16,226 nt of DNA from Bacteroides sp. (lineage in GTDB: Bacteria > Bacteroidota > Bacteroidia > Bacteroidales > SM23-62). Numbering within the stretch: the stretch's first letter is position 1; each line of letters opens with the position of its first letter. Of the stretch, positions 6,926 through 15,129 are shown piece by piece. The stretch spans positions 1-16,226 of the forward strand of contig DAOUVF010000017.1 in NCBI GenBank assembly GCA_030667765.1, read 5' to 3'. The notes under the pieces are model-generated. The model was given only the letters and a program-made list of their open reading frames with translations, was not told the DNA's origin and made no database searches. The position numbers and the translations under genes are program-made.

Positions 6926-8197
6926 ATGAAAAAACTACTTTTTATTTTGTTTGTGCTATCGAATGCTGTATATGCACAGTATGAAGACTTCGAAATTGAT
7001 GCTCTCGTAAGCCCTAAGCAGAATGGAATTGTCCTGACAGTAGGTGGGGAGCAGGCTGATGTCCAGGGATTTTCAAACAGGTCCATTCAACTGGCTGTGG
7101 ATGCTTTACCGGTCGAAGGCGGAACAATAAAACTGGATCCTGGTACTTTCGAACTGAAGGATGGAGTACGTCTACGGTCTAACGTAAATTTGATTGGATC
7201 CGGTCCCGGGACTATTTTAAAACGAGCCAGGGGATTTAAATCAAGGCTGATTGATGATGCCGATTATGCCGAACTGAAATTGATGGTGGAGGATGCATCC
7301 GGGTTTGAACCCGGCATGAGTGTGCAGATATGGGATGAGCCCCAGTCAAGCTGCTGGAATGTTTCTGCCGCTACGATTACTGACATCCGGGATAATATAC
7401 TTTATATTGACAGCTACCTGATAAGGGACTACAGTGCGGACAATGATGGCTGGGTTTCCAATGCCGGTTCAGGAATCCTGGTAAAAGATGCTGAGAATGT
7501 ACTTGTATCAAATCTTGTAATAGACGGAGATAAAGAGCATAATGAACGAATGGACGGGTGCAATGGAGGTGGTGTCGCGATCTTAAAGTCAAGAAATGTA
7601 ACAATTGAGAACATTCATGTAAAAGATTTTTACGGCGAGGGTATAACCTGGCAGATCACTGAAAATGTTACAGTACAAAATTGTGAGATCGAAGGCTCCG
7701 GCAATATTGGTTTGCATCCCGGGACCGGATCTCCCAAGTCAAGGATCCTGAACAACAATGTTCACCATAACACTGTGGATGGCATGTTTATCTGCTGGCG
7801 TGTACATCACAGCGTAGTAAAGAACAATCAATTTCACCACAACGGCAGGCATGGAATATGTACCGGCCACAAAGATTCCGATGTTTTTTTTGAGGATAAT
7901 CATATTTTTGAGAATGGCAATGATGGCATAAACCTGAGGGAAGAAAATTCCCGGAATTCACCTCACCGTAATACTTTTATAAATAACCTGGTCGAAAATA
8001 ATGGCCAGAACGGGGAGGGTTATGGTTTTGCTGTTTATAGTACCCCGCAGGACCTGGTAATAAAAGACAATATTATCCGTGATACGGGTAAGGGAACCCA
8101 GAAAGCGGGAGTTTTCCTGCAGGAAAATGTTCCGGAAGTCACCATAGAAGGTAATAAGATGAGCGGTCACCCGGAAGGCGAGGTAGTTGGCAGGTAG
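6926..8197 (+). CDS. Secreted right-handed parallel beta-helix protein (candidate polysaccharide lyase or hydrolase)
   Basis: The protein has 423 residues. A signal peptide, MKKLLFILFVLSNAVYA, probably ends before Q18. Residues about 45-110 resemble a pectate-lyase-type N-terminal coil: SIQLAVDALP, then GGTIKLDPGTFELKDGV, then LIGSGPGTILK. From about 165 to the end it is built of parallel beta-helix turns, each with a short hydrophobic strand followed by Asn or Asp-Asn-x, for example NVTIENIHVKDF, NVTVQNCEIEGSGNIGLH, HSVVKNNQFHHNGRHGI and DVFFEDNHIFENGNDGINL. This fold is shared by polysaccharide lyases, GH28-type hydrolases, epimerases and phage tailspikes, so the exact activity is not readable. 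The pairing with the preceding lipoprotein and the convergent hexosaminidase suggests glycan breakdown. Its last 31 bases overlap the 3' end of the GH20 gene. Confidence 0.8.
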   Translation: MKKLLFILFVLSNAVYAQYEDFEIDALVSPKQNGIVLTVGGEQADVQGFSNRSIQLAVDALPVEGGTIKLDPGTFELKDGVRLRSNVNLIGSGPGTILKRARGFKSRLIDDADYAELKLMVEDASGFEPGMSVQIWDEPQSSCWNVSAATITDIRDNILYIDSYLIRDYSADNDGWVSNAGSGILVKDAENVLVSNLVIDGDKEHNERMDGCNGGGVAILKSRNVTIENIHVKDFYGEGITWQITENVTVQNCEIEGSGNIGLHPGTGSPKSRILNNNVHHNTVDGMFICWRVHHSVVKNNQFHHNGRHGICTGHKDSDVFFEDNHIFENGNDGINLREENSRNSPHRNTFINNLVENNGQNGEGYGFAVYSTPQDLVIKDNIIRDTGKGTQKAGVFLQENVPEVTIEGNKMSGHPEGEVVGR

Positions 8198-10377
8198 GTA
8201 TTCTTATACCATTCCATGTATTCCAGCAGTTTTTCCTTATAGTCTTCCAGTCCGAGTAACTCTTCATCACAGATCAGGTAAGACATATCTGCCCGGCGAA
8301 ACGCAAAGTGCCGGGCGCGGTCCTGCCGGTGAAAGAATTCCTTTTCTTCGGTGGAAAGTCCTTTGGGAAGCCTGGTTTTCTCCCATACGGTCACCAGTTC
8401 CCGGTACACCTCCCGCCTCTCCGAAAGGTTTGTTTCTATTATTTTTACCGCATTATCCATGGACTGATAGGCTGCCTCGTGGTTTAAAAACCGCTGGTTG
8501 TGGGCTTCTTTTACAGCTTTTTCCAGTGCTGACAATGCCAGGTAGGTATTGCAGGTATGGCTCACCAGGTCTGCAATTGTAGTGAAAAGCTCCAGGTCAT
8601 AGCCGTTCCTGACACCTCTATCCTGGTTGGCCCGGATGATCTCCCTGGCACGTTCCATTTGTTTTAACTGCTCGCGGGATTCATCAATTTTTACTGAATA
8701 TTCCCGGTTCCAGAATTCATCATATTCCAGGTTGTCACCCCGGGGCAGGTCAGGTAAATGGGTCTTGCCTACATCACCATAATGCCAGACCCGGCGCTCC
8801 AGTGATTGGTAATAATAATATCCTGCTTTGTTCAACAGCAGGTATAATTCCCTCATGTCGCTGGATCCCACACCGTAATAGTTCAAAAAGAATTTATCGA
8901 TGAATTCATCCAGCGAAGGATTATTTCCGCTCCAGGACCATTCCGCGGAATTGATAAAACTCATCATCCAGGCCTGGTTGTGAAGTCCGGAATCATCCCA
9001 TGAGGTGTTGATCATCCCATCGAATATCCCTGAACTTGCTGCCTGGTGAACCGGATTATAAGATCTTTGCAGGCAGTTTTCAACTTCCCTTTCTTTATCG
9101 CCTTCTCCTCTCAATCTATAGAAGTATGGCAGGAAGAGGGGTTCTATTCCCGGATTTGGATCATAGACAAATATTTCATAGCCTTCCTTTTTAATTTCGC
9201 TGAAATGTTCGGATTTATCACTCCCCCGGCCAAGTAGTACCATTCCGGCAGGCGGATTTAAATCCGCTCCGGGATTGTATTCCGCACTCCAGGCCATAAC
9301 TGTCCGGCCTTCTTTCATCAGGGGCTTTGCACTACGGGAGATAAATTTTGTCATCATGGCATGTTTACTGGTTTTTTCCAATTCAGCCTGGCAGCCACAT
9401 TCAACTCCCTTACCCAGTTCGTAAGATTCATCTGTTCCAATATGTATGTACTCGGAGCCTGGGGTGGCTTTTATCGCATCCTGCCAGAGATCACCCAGCA
9501 GTTCATAGCTGCCGTCTTTCTGCGGGCAAAACTCCCAGTTGGATGCAGGTATTTCCCGAAGGTGGCTGTGCTGCGGCCATTTGAGGATATAACTCACATG
9601 TCCGAGTCCCTGTACAAGGGGTACCAGCTGCACATGGTATTTCCTGGCAAACCGGGTGATCTCCTGCATCTCCTCCATGGTAAAGGCTCCCGGGGCGCCG
9701 ATCTCGGGATGGCTGGGATATTCGAACTTGTCTTCCCATTCCCATACAAGCATATTGATCTTATACCTGGAAAGATCGCGGATAAAACTTTCAACATATG
9801 AGCGTTTGTCCTGGTGATGCTTGGTATCATAATGACAGGCCCTTTCAGGAATATCCGGCCAGTCTGTGATCTCCATTCCCGGTACCATAGCACCTTCCTG
9901 TCCCTGTTTTATAATCTGTAATAAAGTCTGAGTACCGTAAAACAGTCCCGCTTCACCCTTTGCCCTGATGACCAGCTGACCGGCTTCCGCTGTTAACTGG
10001 TAACCTTGCAGGGCTTTCTTTTTTGGCAGTCCCATAATATCTTTTGAAACCCCCTTATGGGTAAGTATGATTGATTTTCCGGAGGCAGAACCGTCGATAA
10101 CAGCATTTACCCCCCATTCTTTTTTAAGCTGAGCTACCAGTTCTGTTGCCGCAAACCTGTCCCTGTCCGATGCATTCCTGTCCAGTACAATGGACAGCTC
10201 TTTTCCAAGCACAAAATCCCCGCCCCCAAGGCTTACTTCCTGCGGATGGGGGATGAGGTAGATCCCTTCGTTGAAGAGAGAAGTGGTAAGGGCTGCTGCA
10301 GGGACTGCTGCTGACAGCCATAAAAACAATGTGAAAAAATGCAGTAGATGCTTCTTTGTTTGGAAGAAAGAATTCAT
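8167..10377 (-). CDS. Exported GH20 beta-N-acetylhexosaminidase, hexosaminidase D-like
   Basis: The protein has 736 residues, with a signal peptide ending about AVPAAA (residues 24-29). Residues about 38-165 form the zincin-like GH20b domain (YLIPHPQEVSLGGGDF at 40-55, then GLFYGTQTLLQII at 144-156). The catalytic barrel follows: WEWEDKFEYPSHPEIG (212-227), LVPLVQGLGHVSYILKWPQ (251-269), and HIGTDESYELG with the GH20 catalytic Asp-Glu pair D317-E318. These stretches resemble hexosaminidase D more than classical HexA or chitobiase, whose motif is HIGGDE. GH20 enzymes use substrate-assisted retaining catalysis to remove terminal beta-GlcNAc or beta-GalNAc. A helical C-terminal region of over 200 residues has no obvious domain assignment. 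The gene lies 9 nt downstream of kbaY as the last gene of the aga-type operon, so GalNAc release is the likely job. It is probably periplasmic or extracellular. Confidence 0.85.
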   Translation of the reverse strand: MNSFFQTKKHLLHFFTLFLWLSAAVPAAALTTSLFNEGIYLIPHPQEVSLGGGDFVLGKELSIVLDRNASDRDRFAATELVAQLKKEWGVNAVIDGSASGKSIILTHKGVSKDIMGLPKKKALQGYQLTAEAGQLVIRAKGEAGLFYGTQTLLQIIKQGQEGAMVPGMEITDWPDIPERACHYDTKHHQDKRSYVESFIRDLSRYKINMLVWEWEDKFEYPSHPEIGAPGAFTMEEMQEITRFARKYHVQLVPLVQGLGHVSYILKWPQHSHLREIPASNWEFCPQKDGSYELLGDLWQDAIKATPGSEYIHIGTDESYELGKGVECGCQAELEKTSKHAMMTKFISRSAKPLMKEGRTVMAWSAEYNPGADLNPPAGMVLLGRGSDKSEHFSEIKKEGYEIFVYDPNPGIEPLFLPYFYRLRGEGDKEREVENCLQRSYNPVHQAASSGIFDGMINTSWDDSGLHNQAWMMSFINSAEWSWSGNNPSLDEFIDKFFLNYYGVGSSDMRELYLLLNKAGYYYYQSLERRVWHYGDVGKTHLPDLPRGDNLEYDEFWNREYSVKIDESREQLKQMERAREIIRANQDRGVRNGYDLELFTTIADLVSHTCNTYLALSALEKAVKEAHNQRFLNHEAAYQSMDNAVKIIETNLSERREVYRELVTVWEKTRLPKGLSTEEKEFFHRQDRARHFAFRRADMSYLICDEELLGLEDYKEKLLEYMEWYKNTYLPTTSPSG

Positions 10378-10386
10378 GATTTTGTT

Positions 10387-11226
10387 TTATTTATTGTTAA
10401 CAACATTAAGTTTTTCCATAACGAGGCTGGTTACAGCATCAATGGCATCCGGGAAGACTTTCCTTAAATCAATTTCGCTTTCATTTTCCAGTTTGGCTTT
10501 CAGCGTTTTCATGAAAATATTTTTAATCTCCGTAGCCAGGTTGATTTTACATATCCCCCTTGATATAGCATCCCTGAGTGTTGCATGAGGAACACCACTC
10601 CCTCCATGTAAAACAAGTGCTGCATTTGTAACCTCCCGGATCCGGGATAGCCTTTCAAGGTCTAAGCGGGGCTCCTTCTTATAAAATCCATGAGAAGTTC
10701 CGATGGCAACAGCCAAAGCATCCACCCCGGTTTCATCCACGAACCTGCCGGCTTCTTCCGGCATTGTAAAACCTTCTTTTTCTGTTGATTGTCCAAGTTT
10801 TGCCACATAACCCAGTTCTGCCTCAACACAGGCACCATATTTACTCGCAAGGGCAACAACTTTTTTTGTGGTTTTAATGTTTTCACGGAAGGGTTTTTCA
10901 CTGGCATCGATCATAACCGAATCAAATCCTGCATCGAGGCATTGTGCCGCCAATTCATAAGAATCTCCATGGTCGAGGTGTACCCAGGCCTTGAGACCAT
11001 GATAGTCAATGGCAGTCCTCGCCATCTGAAGAGCCAGCGGCAAACCCAAATAATCGATAGAACTCCGGGTAAGCTGCAGGATTATGGGACTGTTACACCT
11101 GACTGCAGCCTGCAATACTCCTTCAAGGGTCTCGAAATTGTAAAAATTGGTTGCGAGCAATGCAACGGAAGTACTCTGGAGTTCTTTATACTTGTCCTGT
11201 AATCGCATTTTATGATTTTTAGCCAT
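10387..11226 (-). CDS. kbaY: Tagatose-1,6-bisphosphate aldolase, class II catalytic subunit
   Basis: This zinc enzyme splits tagatose 1,6-bisphosphate into dihydroxyacetone phosphate and glyceraldehyde 3-phosphate; with KbaZ/GatZ it forms the active complex. From ATG 11224-11226 it has 279 residues. Family motifs are LLATNFYNFETLEGVLQA (23-40), WVHLDHGDSYE with catalytic Asp85 and zinc His86, AELGYVAKLGQ, IGTSHGFYKKEP with a further zinc His, VLHGGSG, and INLATEI near the C-terminus. The chosen ATG overlaps the kbaZ stop (ATGGCTAA), a typical coupled junction; GTG at 11238 or ATG at 11208 are also possible. Subfamily specificity (tagatose versus fructose bisphosphate) is inferred from the adjacent kbaZ and agaS. 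The symbol could equally be gatY or agaY. GH20 follows after 9 nt. Confidence 0.9.
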   Translation of the reverse strand: MAKNHKMRLQDKYKELQSTSVALLATNFYNFETLEGVLQAAVRCNSPIILQLTRSSIDYLGLPLALQMARTAIDYHGLKAWVHLDHGDSYELAAQCLDAGFDSVMIDASEKPFRENIKTTKKVVALASKYGACVEAELGYVAKLGQSTEKEGFTMPEEAGRFVDETGVDALAVAIGTSHGFYKKEPRLDLERLSRIREVTNAALVLHGGSGVPHATLRDAISRGICKINLATEIKNIFMKTLKAKLENESEIDLRKVFPDAIDAVTSLVMEKLNVVNNK

Positions 11227-12535
11227 GTGACAGACCACAGGCCCTGGAATAAATCCCGGTGATGATCCGGATGTAATTTAAAACCAGTTCCATAGGCTCA
11301 TTAGCCAGTCTCCCGTCCAATATTTCATAAAACTGGTAAGGCATGAACTGGCTTAACAGGGACAAAGGTATTTTGTTTTTTCTGAGATTATCAATCAGTC
11401 TGTTTTTTGCTGTGTCTATTGATTCATCAGGCCAGTAATATCTGGATCTGTCAGAAAAGCTGTATTTACGTTTAAACAATTGCTGATTTTCTGTTCCGGA
11501 ATAATATTTCTTCCAATGCTTTGGATCCTGCAGCATCACCATATCCATGGTATCCCTTAAATGGGAAAGGCCATCATCTCCACCCATCAATTCAATTTCC
11601 ATCGATTCCAGGGCAAATAAGGCTTCCCTGTAGGCGAATGTTAACCATGGCCCAACCTTCAGGATGCAGAAGTGGTCTTCAACGAGGGACTTTAAACCTG
11701 CTTCAGTCTGATAATCTGTTGAATGGGCTTCATAGACAAGTTTGTCATACTCAGTAATTTTACCGCTTAGTTCCCCTGCCAATGCCCTGTTATATTTAAA
11801 TACCCTGTCATCTCCATACTCCACGCCTGGCTGAACGACAACCGCCACAACCCGGTCCCATGCATTTGAAAGTCCTGCATCATAAAATGATTGCCTGGTT
11901 ACCTCAATGGTCCGGACAGCATCTTCCGGTTTTGTCGGGATAATGATGTCTTCTTCTTCCTGCGCTCCTCCCGGGGGAGGAACTTCGGTTCCAATTACAT
12001 AAACAGGTTGCGGATCACCCGGGCAAAAATCTTTCCAGGCATCTTCAACTGCCCGGCAGAGCATGGCTGCCCTGGATGCAACGATTTCATCGCTTAATGG
12101 TTTTTTCCTGTCCCCGGGATCATCCGCACAGAACATGCTTGTATCAAGGTGAATTTTCTGAAAACCGGCTTTCACATATTCTTCAACCAGTACCTTTGCA
12201 TGATCCATGGCCTCTTCGGCCGGAAGTACCTGCCATTTATTCGGACCAAGATGATCACCCCCCAGAAGTATCATCTCTTTTGGAAAACCAACCCTGTTGG
12301 CAATGGAATTTACATATCCGGCAAAATCAACAGGTTTCATGCCGGTATAACCACCTTCCTGATCCACCTGGTTGGAGGTGGATTCAATTAACAGTATGGA
12401 TTCATCCTCCCTGGCCTGCCTGAAAGAGGCTTCCAGCACAGCTGCATTGGCAGAACATACCGAATAGATCCCTTTTTCTCCAACCTTTCTGTTGTTAGCG
12501 ACGATCTCAAGGAATATATCTCTTGCATTTTTCAC
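11219..12535 (-). CDS. kbaZ: Tagatose-bisphosphate aldolase non-catalytic subunit KbaZ/GatZ
   Basis: The protein has 438 residues. It is the partner subunit needed for full activity and stability of the class II tagatose-bisphosphate aldolase KbaY/GatY. Recognisable segments are GIYSVCSANAAVLEA (22-36), ESTSNQVDQEGGYTGM (51-66), GGDHLGPNKW (92-101), KIHLDTSMFCADD (127-139), YVIGTEVPPPGGA and YEAHSTDYQ. The length fits the family (about 420-430 residues). The start codon is GTG at 12533-12535: the frame upstream has no ATG before a TAA, and an AAGGAAG Shine-Dalgarno-like stretch lies just ahead of it, notable because most Bacteroidota genes here lack one. The gap from agaS is 75 nt; the stop overlaps the kbaY start by 8 nt. 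gatZ and agaZ are equivalent names. Confidence 0.93.
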   Translation of the reverse strand: MKNARDIFLEIVANNRKVGEKGIYSVCSANAAVLEASFRQAREDESILLIESTSNQVDQEGGYTGMKPVDFAGYVNSIANRVGFPKEMILLGGDHLGPNKWQVLPAEEAMDHAKVLVEEYVKAGFQKIHLDTSMFCADDPGDRKKPLSDEIVASRAAMLCRAVEDAWKDFCPGDPQPVYVIGTEVPPPGGAQEEEDIIIPTKPEDAVRTIEVTRQSFYDAGLSNAWDRVVAVVVQPGVEYGDDRVFKYNRALAGELSGKITEYDKLVYEAHSTDYQTEAGLKSLVEDHFCILKVGPWLTFAYREALFALESMEIELMGGDDGLSHLRDTMDMVMLQDPKHWKKYYSGTENQQLFKRKYSFSDRSRYYWPDESIDTAKNRLIDNLRKNKIPLSLLSQFMPYQFYEILDGRLANEPMELVLNYIRIITGIYSRACGLSHG

Positions 12536-12610
12536 TATGCTTCCTTAAAGAAACCTGTTGATACTGATTTTGGCCTGTGCAGCAGCTGATTTGCTGTCCG
12601 GTAAAGTATT

Positions 12611-13768
12611 CTAATAGATTGTAACACCCTGAACGACCCGTGATATAGAACCTCCCTTTGAAGGTGAGTCCGGCTCCAGGTCTAAGTCCAATGACTTAAA
12701 AAACCCGATAATCTGAGCCGGAAGTATATAAATCACACTATAGAATTCCTCAGGAATATTTGCTGCGCACTCCCGAAATTTAATCGTAAAATCAAAATTT
12801 AATTCCTCCTTATCAAGATCATATCCAACGCCAATACTTTTTGATCCTGCGGGAGATTCATCAATAGATCTAATCAGATCCAGTTCATACTGCCTCGCAT
12901 AAGCATTATTTGACATCAAATATACAATGAGGGTTGATTCATCTATAACGGCTCTGGGACCATGCCGGAATCCCAGAAAAGAATCATATTTACAAATGAC
13001 TTTACCATCGGAAAGTTCCTGTACTTTCAGGTGAGATTCATGCGCAACTCCAAAGAGAGGCCCGGAACCCAGGAAGACAGCTCTCTTGAAATCAATCGCT
13101 GCTATCGATTTTAGTTTTGAAAGGTTTTCCTTAATAATGGAATTTCCGCATTCACACATACTCTTAATGATCGGCAGCATATTCTCAATCTCATCAAGAT
13201 TCAGTATCAGCAATCCCGCCAGCAGCATTGATGAAAATGAACTTGTCATCGCAAGTGACCGGTCGTTTGTTTCTTAAGGCAGGATAAAAACATAAGTATG
13301 ATCATTGCAGGACTTAATCGCCAGTTCCCCGTTTTTATTGCAGGTAATGATCAACTGGTAGAGATCATCACAATTATCTTCCGCCAGCCTGACCGTTGCC
13401 AGACTCTCAGGACTGTCTCCTGATCGGGCAAATGAGACCAGTAAAGTTGGTTTTGACCGGATAAAAGAATCCTCTGCATGGGTTATTATATCTGTGGTAG
13501 GAATACTTCTAGCACTTACTCTCAACTGTTTCTGAACTGTACCGGCAAGCACTTCACCAATAAATGCAGACGTTCCAGCACCTGTCAATATTACACAAGG
13601 ATTTTTCTTATCAACTATATTCCCGAGAAATTCCTTGATTTGTTCCTTTTCCTCTCTTACTCTCTCAAATGTTTTCAACCACATATCCGGTTGACTGGAT
13701 ATCTCTTTTGCAGTATGATAACCTCCATTTAATTCAAGGTCTTTTGTATCAATATTGAGGTATTTCAT
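12611..13768 (-). pseudogene. agaS: agaS-type SIS-domain sugar isomerase with in-frame TAA at codon 165
   Basis: AgaS is a double-SIS-domain enzyme described as a galactosamine-6-phosphate deaminase/isomerase that yields tagatose 6-phosphate. Here ATG 13766-13768 opens 164 codons with GAGTSAF (63-69) and SFARSGDSPES (112-122). Then TAA occurs at 13274-13276. Directly after it, in the same frame, come ETNDRSLA (166-173) and MTSSFSSMLLAG, which continue as a normal second half with HESHLKVQELSDGK and FRHGPRAVI to the stop at 12611. Total frame length is 385 codons, equal to the family's usual size (about 384). Only one substitution is needed to restore it. The stop falls within the first SIS domain, not at a clean boundary, so two separate functional proteins are unlikely, though restart at ATG 13249 is possible. 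Pseudogene, base-call error or readthrough are open alternatives. First gene of the aga-type operon. Confidence 0.8.
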
Positions 13769-13791
13769 TCAGTTTAGGCATTATTTCAATA

Positions 13792-13799
13792 CAAATATA
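13792..13799 (-). promoter_or_regulatory. Candidate -7 box for the agaS-kbaZ-kbaY-GH20 operon
   Basis: The minus strand reads TATATTTG, a perfect TAnnTTTG match, 23 nt upstream of the agaS ATG in an AT-rich gap. The -33 region is T-rich but has no clean TTTG. This is the best promoter-like site in the window. Confidence 0.55.
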
Positions 13800-13895
13800 A
13801 TTATTTTTCACTTTCTTTCTAAGTAAAATAATTATATTTCATAAGGTTATTTATGCTATTAATCATTAAAAAAAGTAAAAAAACAATAAATTATA

Positions 13896-13924
13896 AATAT
13901 TGCCTGTTGCGGGCTGATAATATT
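13896..13924 (-). terminator. Weak candidate terminator after the DUF4249 gene
   Basis: Directly after the DUF4249 stop, the minus strand can pair AATATT plus GCC with GGC plus AATATT around a 7-nt loop, with a 4-nt bulge. Two 7-T runs follow about 12-30 nt later (13868-13883 on the plus strand are A-runs). The stem is short and the T-tract is displaced, so the call is weak. The rest of 13769-13928 is AT-rich with no gene. Confidence 0.3.
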
Positions 13925-13928
13925 CCTG

Positions 13929-15110
13929 CTATTCCCAAAAATCAGGTTCAATATTGGTTCCCCTGAGCCTGCAGTCAGTGCAGTACCTATTATCACTCCA
14001 GACAGTTGTTGTTCCGCCGTTATAGGTTCCGTATACGGGCCATCTATGATACCTGGGTGGTGAGTCGGTCCATCCACAATTTCCATAGGCCGTACCTTTA
14101 ACAACACCATGCTCTGCAGGAGTAATAAATATTCTTCTCGTTTTTACTGCCGAAGCCATAAAATATCCCAGCGCTTCTGTCGCACCGTTACAGCATTGGA
14201 TGTTTCCGATTATTTTTGCCGGAGTTTTTTCATAAATGCCTCCGGTTTCCTCATTGGATTCACGAATTCTCTTGAAGAAATTATACAAATTCCTGTCTAT
14301 CACATACTGTTTCACCAGGATACTGTATTTAATATTCAGCCTGTCATCCGGTGGGCCTATAGACTGGAGGATAAAACATTCAATCTCATTGTCAAGCGCA
14401 TTTACCGTTGATGTGATCAGGATTGATCTGGAGGATTCGGAAACCCAGCAATGCTTCCGTTCCCAGTCGATATCTACGTTCTCAATGGAGGGAGGGGGAC
14501 CCTCAGGACCATGGCTAACCTTCACATAAGTCGGCATTTCAAACTCCCATGTCTCCTCAAAATCCCATTTGAAATAATTAATGTCAGCTGCCTCGGCCCT
14601 GGTATCTATCAGGATATTGAGCCAGTTTTCCTCATAGGGAGTCTCCATGTCAAATTGAGTACGTTTGATTTCCTTGTAATATACCCTGTCAATCTCTGGT
14701 GTTTCCTGCATCAGGACTGGAGAGGATTCGTATTGCCGTCCGTCAGGGGTAGTAATCATCAAAACATAGAAATTTCCCGGAATGCCATATACATTCTTTT
14801 CCTCAGTCTCATACCACCCGTTCCCGTTCTCGAAAAGCAGATAGCTATTCCCTTTGTCATCTACTATTTGCACCTCTGCCCCGGAAACCGGCGGATAATA
14901 ACTATGAACAGTATTCTCCACATCGTATACGGGAATGGAGGAGGTGAGGCTGACGCGAAAAGGCCCCGGTTCATCGGTAATCAATCCTTCAACAACCAGT
15001 AAGTTCTGAGTATCCTGCTCATCCAGAGATGGCCTGAATGGTTCCACACAACTGATAAACAGCATGAACAGGCTGCAAATGGTAATCGGCCTGGTGTAAA
15101 TATCAAGCAT
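13929..15110 (-). CDS. DUF4249 family outer-membrane lipoprotein
   Basis: With ATG at 15108-15110 the protein has 393 residues. A lipoprotein signal, MLDIYTRPITICSLFMLFISC, leads to candidate lipidated Cys21. It is followed by VEPFRPSLDEQDTQNLLVVE, the family hallmark of Cys plus EPF then a strand with LVVEG. The middle part is beta-rich (VSGAEVQIVDDKGNSYLL, GWYETEEKNVYGIPGNFYVL). The C-terminus shows CCNGATEALGYFMAS and the closing CTDCRLRGTNIEPDFW, both typical of DUF4249. Function is unknown; the family is confined to Bacteroidota and usually neighbours a TonB-type or plug-like protein, as here. The open frame extends upstream to 15161 but that would overlap the preceding gene and spoil the signal peptide. 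It begins 19 nt after the upstream stop and is probably co-transcribed with that gene. Confidence 0.88.
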   Translation of the reverse strand: MLDIYTRPITICSLFMLFISCVEPFRPSLDEQDTQNLLVVEGLITDEPGPFRVSLTSSIPVYDVENTVHSYYPPVSGAEVQIVDDKGNSYLLFENGNGWYETEEKNVYGIPGNFYVLMITTPDGRQYESSPVLMQETPEIDRVYYKEIKRTQFDMETPYEENWLNILIDTRAEAADINYFKWDFEETWEFEMPTYVKVSHGPEGPPPSIENVDIDWERKHCWVSESSRSILITSTVNALDNEIECFILQSIGPPDDRLNIKYSILVKQYVIDRNLYNFFKRIRESNEETGGIYEKTPAKIIGNIQCCNGATEALGYFMASAVKTRRIFITPAEHGVVKGTAYGNCGWTDSPPRYHRWPVYGTYNGGTTTVWSDNRYCTDCRLRGTNIEPDFWE

Positions 15111-15129
15111 AATTGAATACCAAAACTTT

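Noticed and set aside
9361..9801. 146-codon plus-strand open frame
   Set aside because: It lies antisense inside the well-supported GH20 catalytic domain and has no recognisable motif.
12536..12610. Terminator or separate promoter between agaS and kbaZ
   Set aside because: Only a 5-bp imperfect CAGCA/TGCTG pairing without a T-run, and no TAnnTTTG box that I can see.
12611..13249. Independent single-SIS gene starting at ATG 13249
   Set aside because: It continues the agaS frame directly after a TAA, with eight in-frame family-typical codons before the ATG; better read as the second half of one gene.
14451..15002. 183-codon plus-strand open frame
   Set aside because: It is antisense to the DUF4249 gene, which has clear family motifs; a shadow frame.
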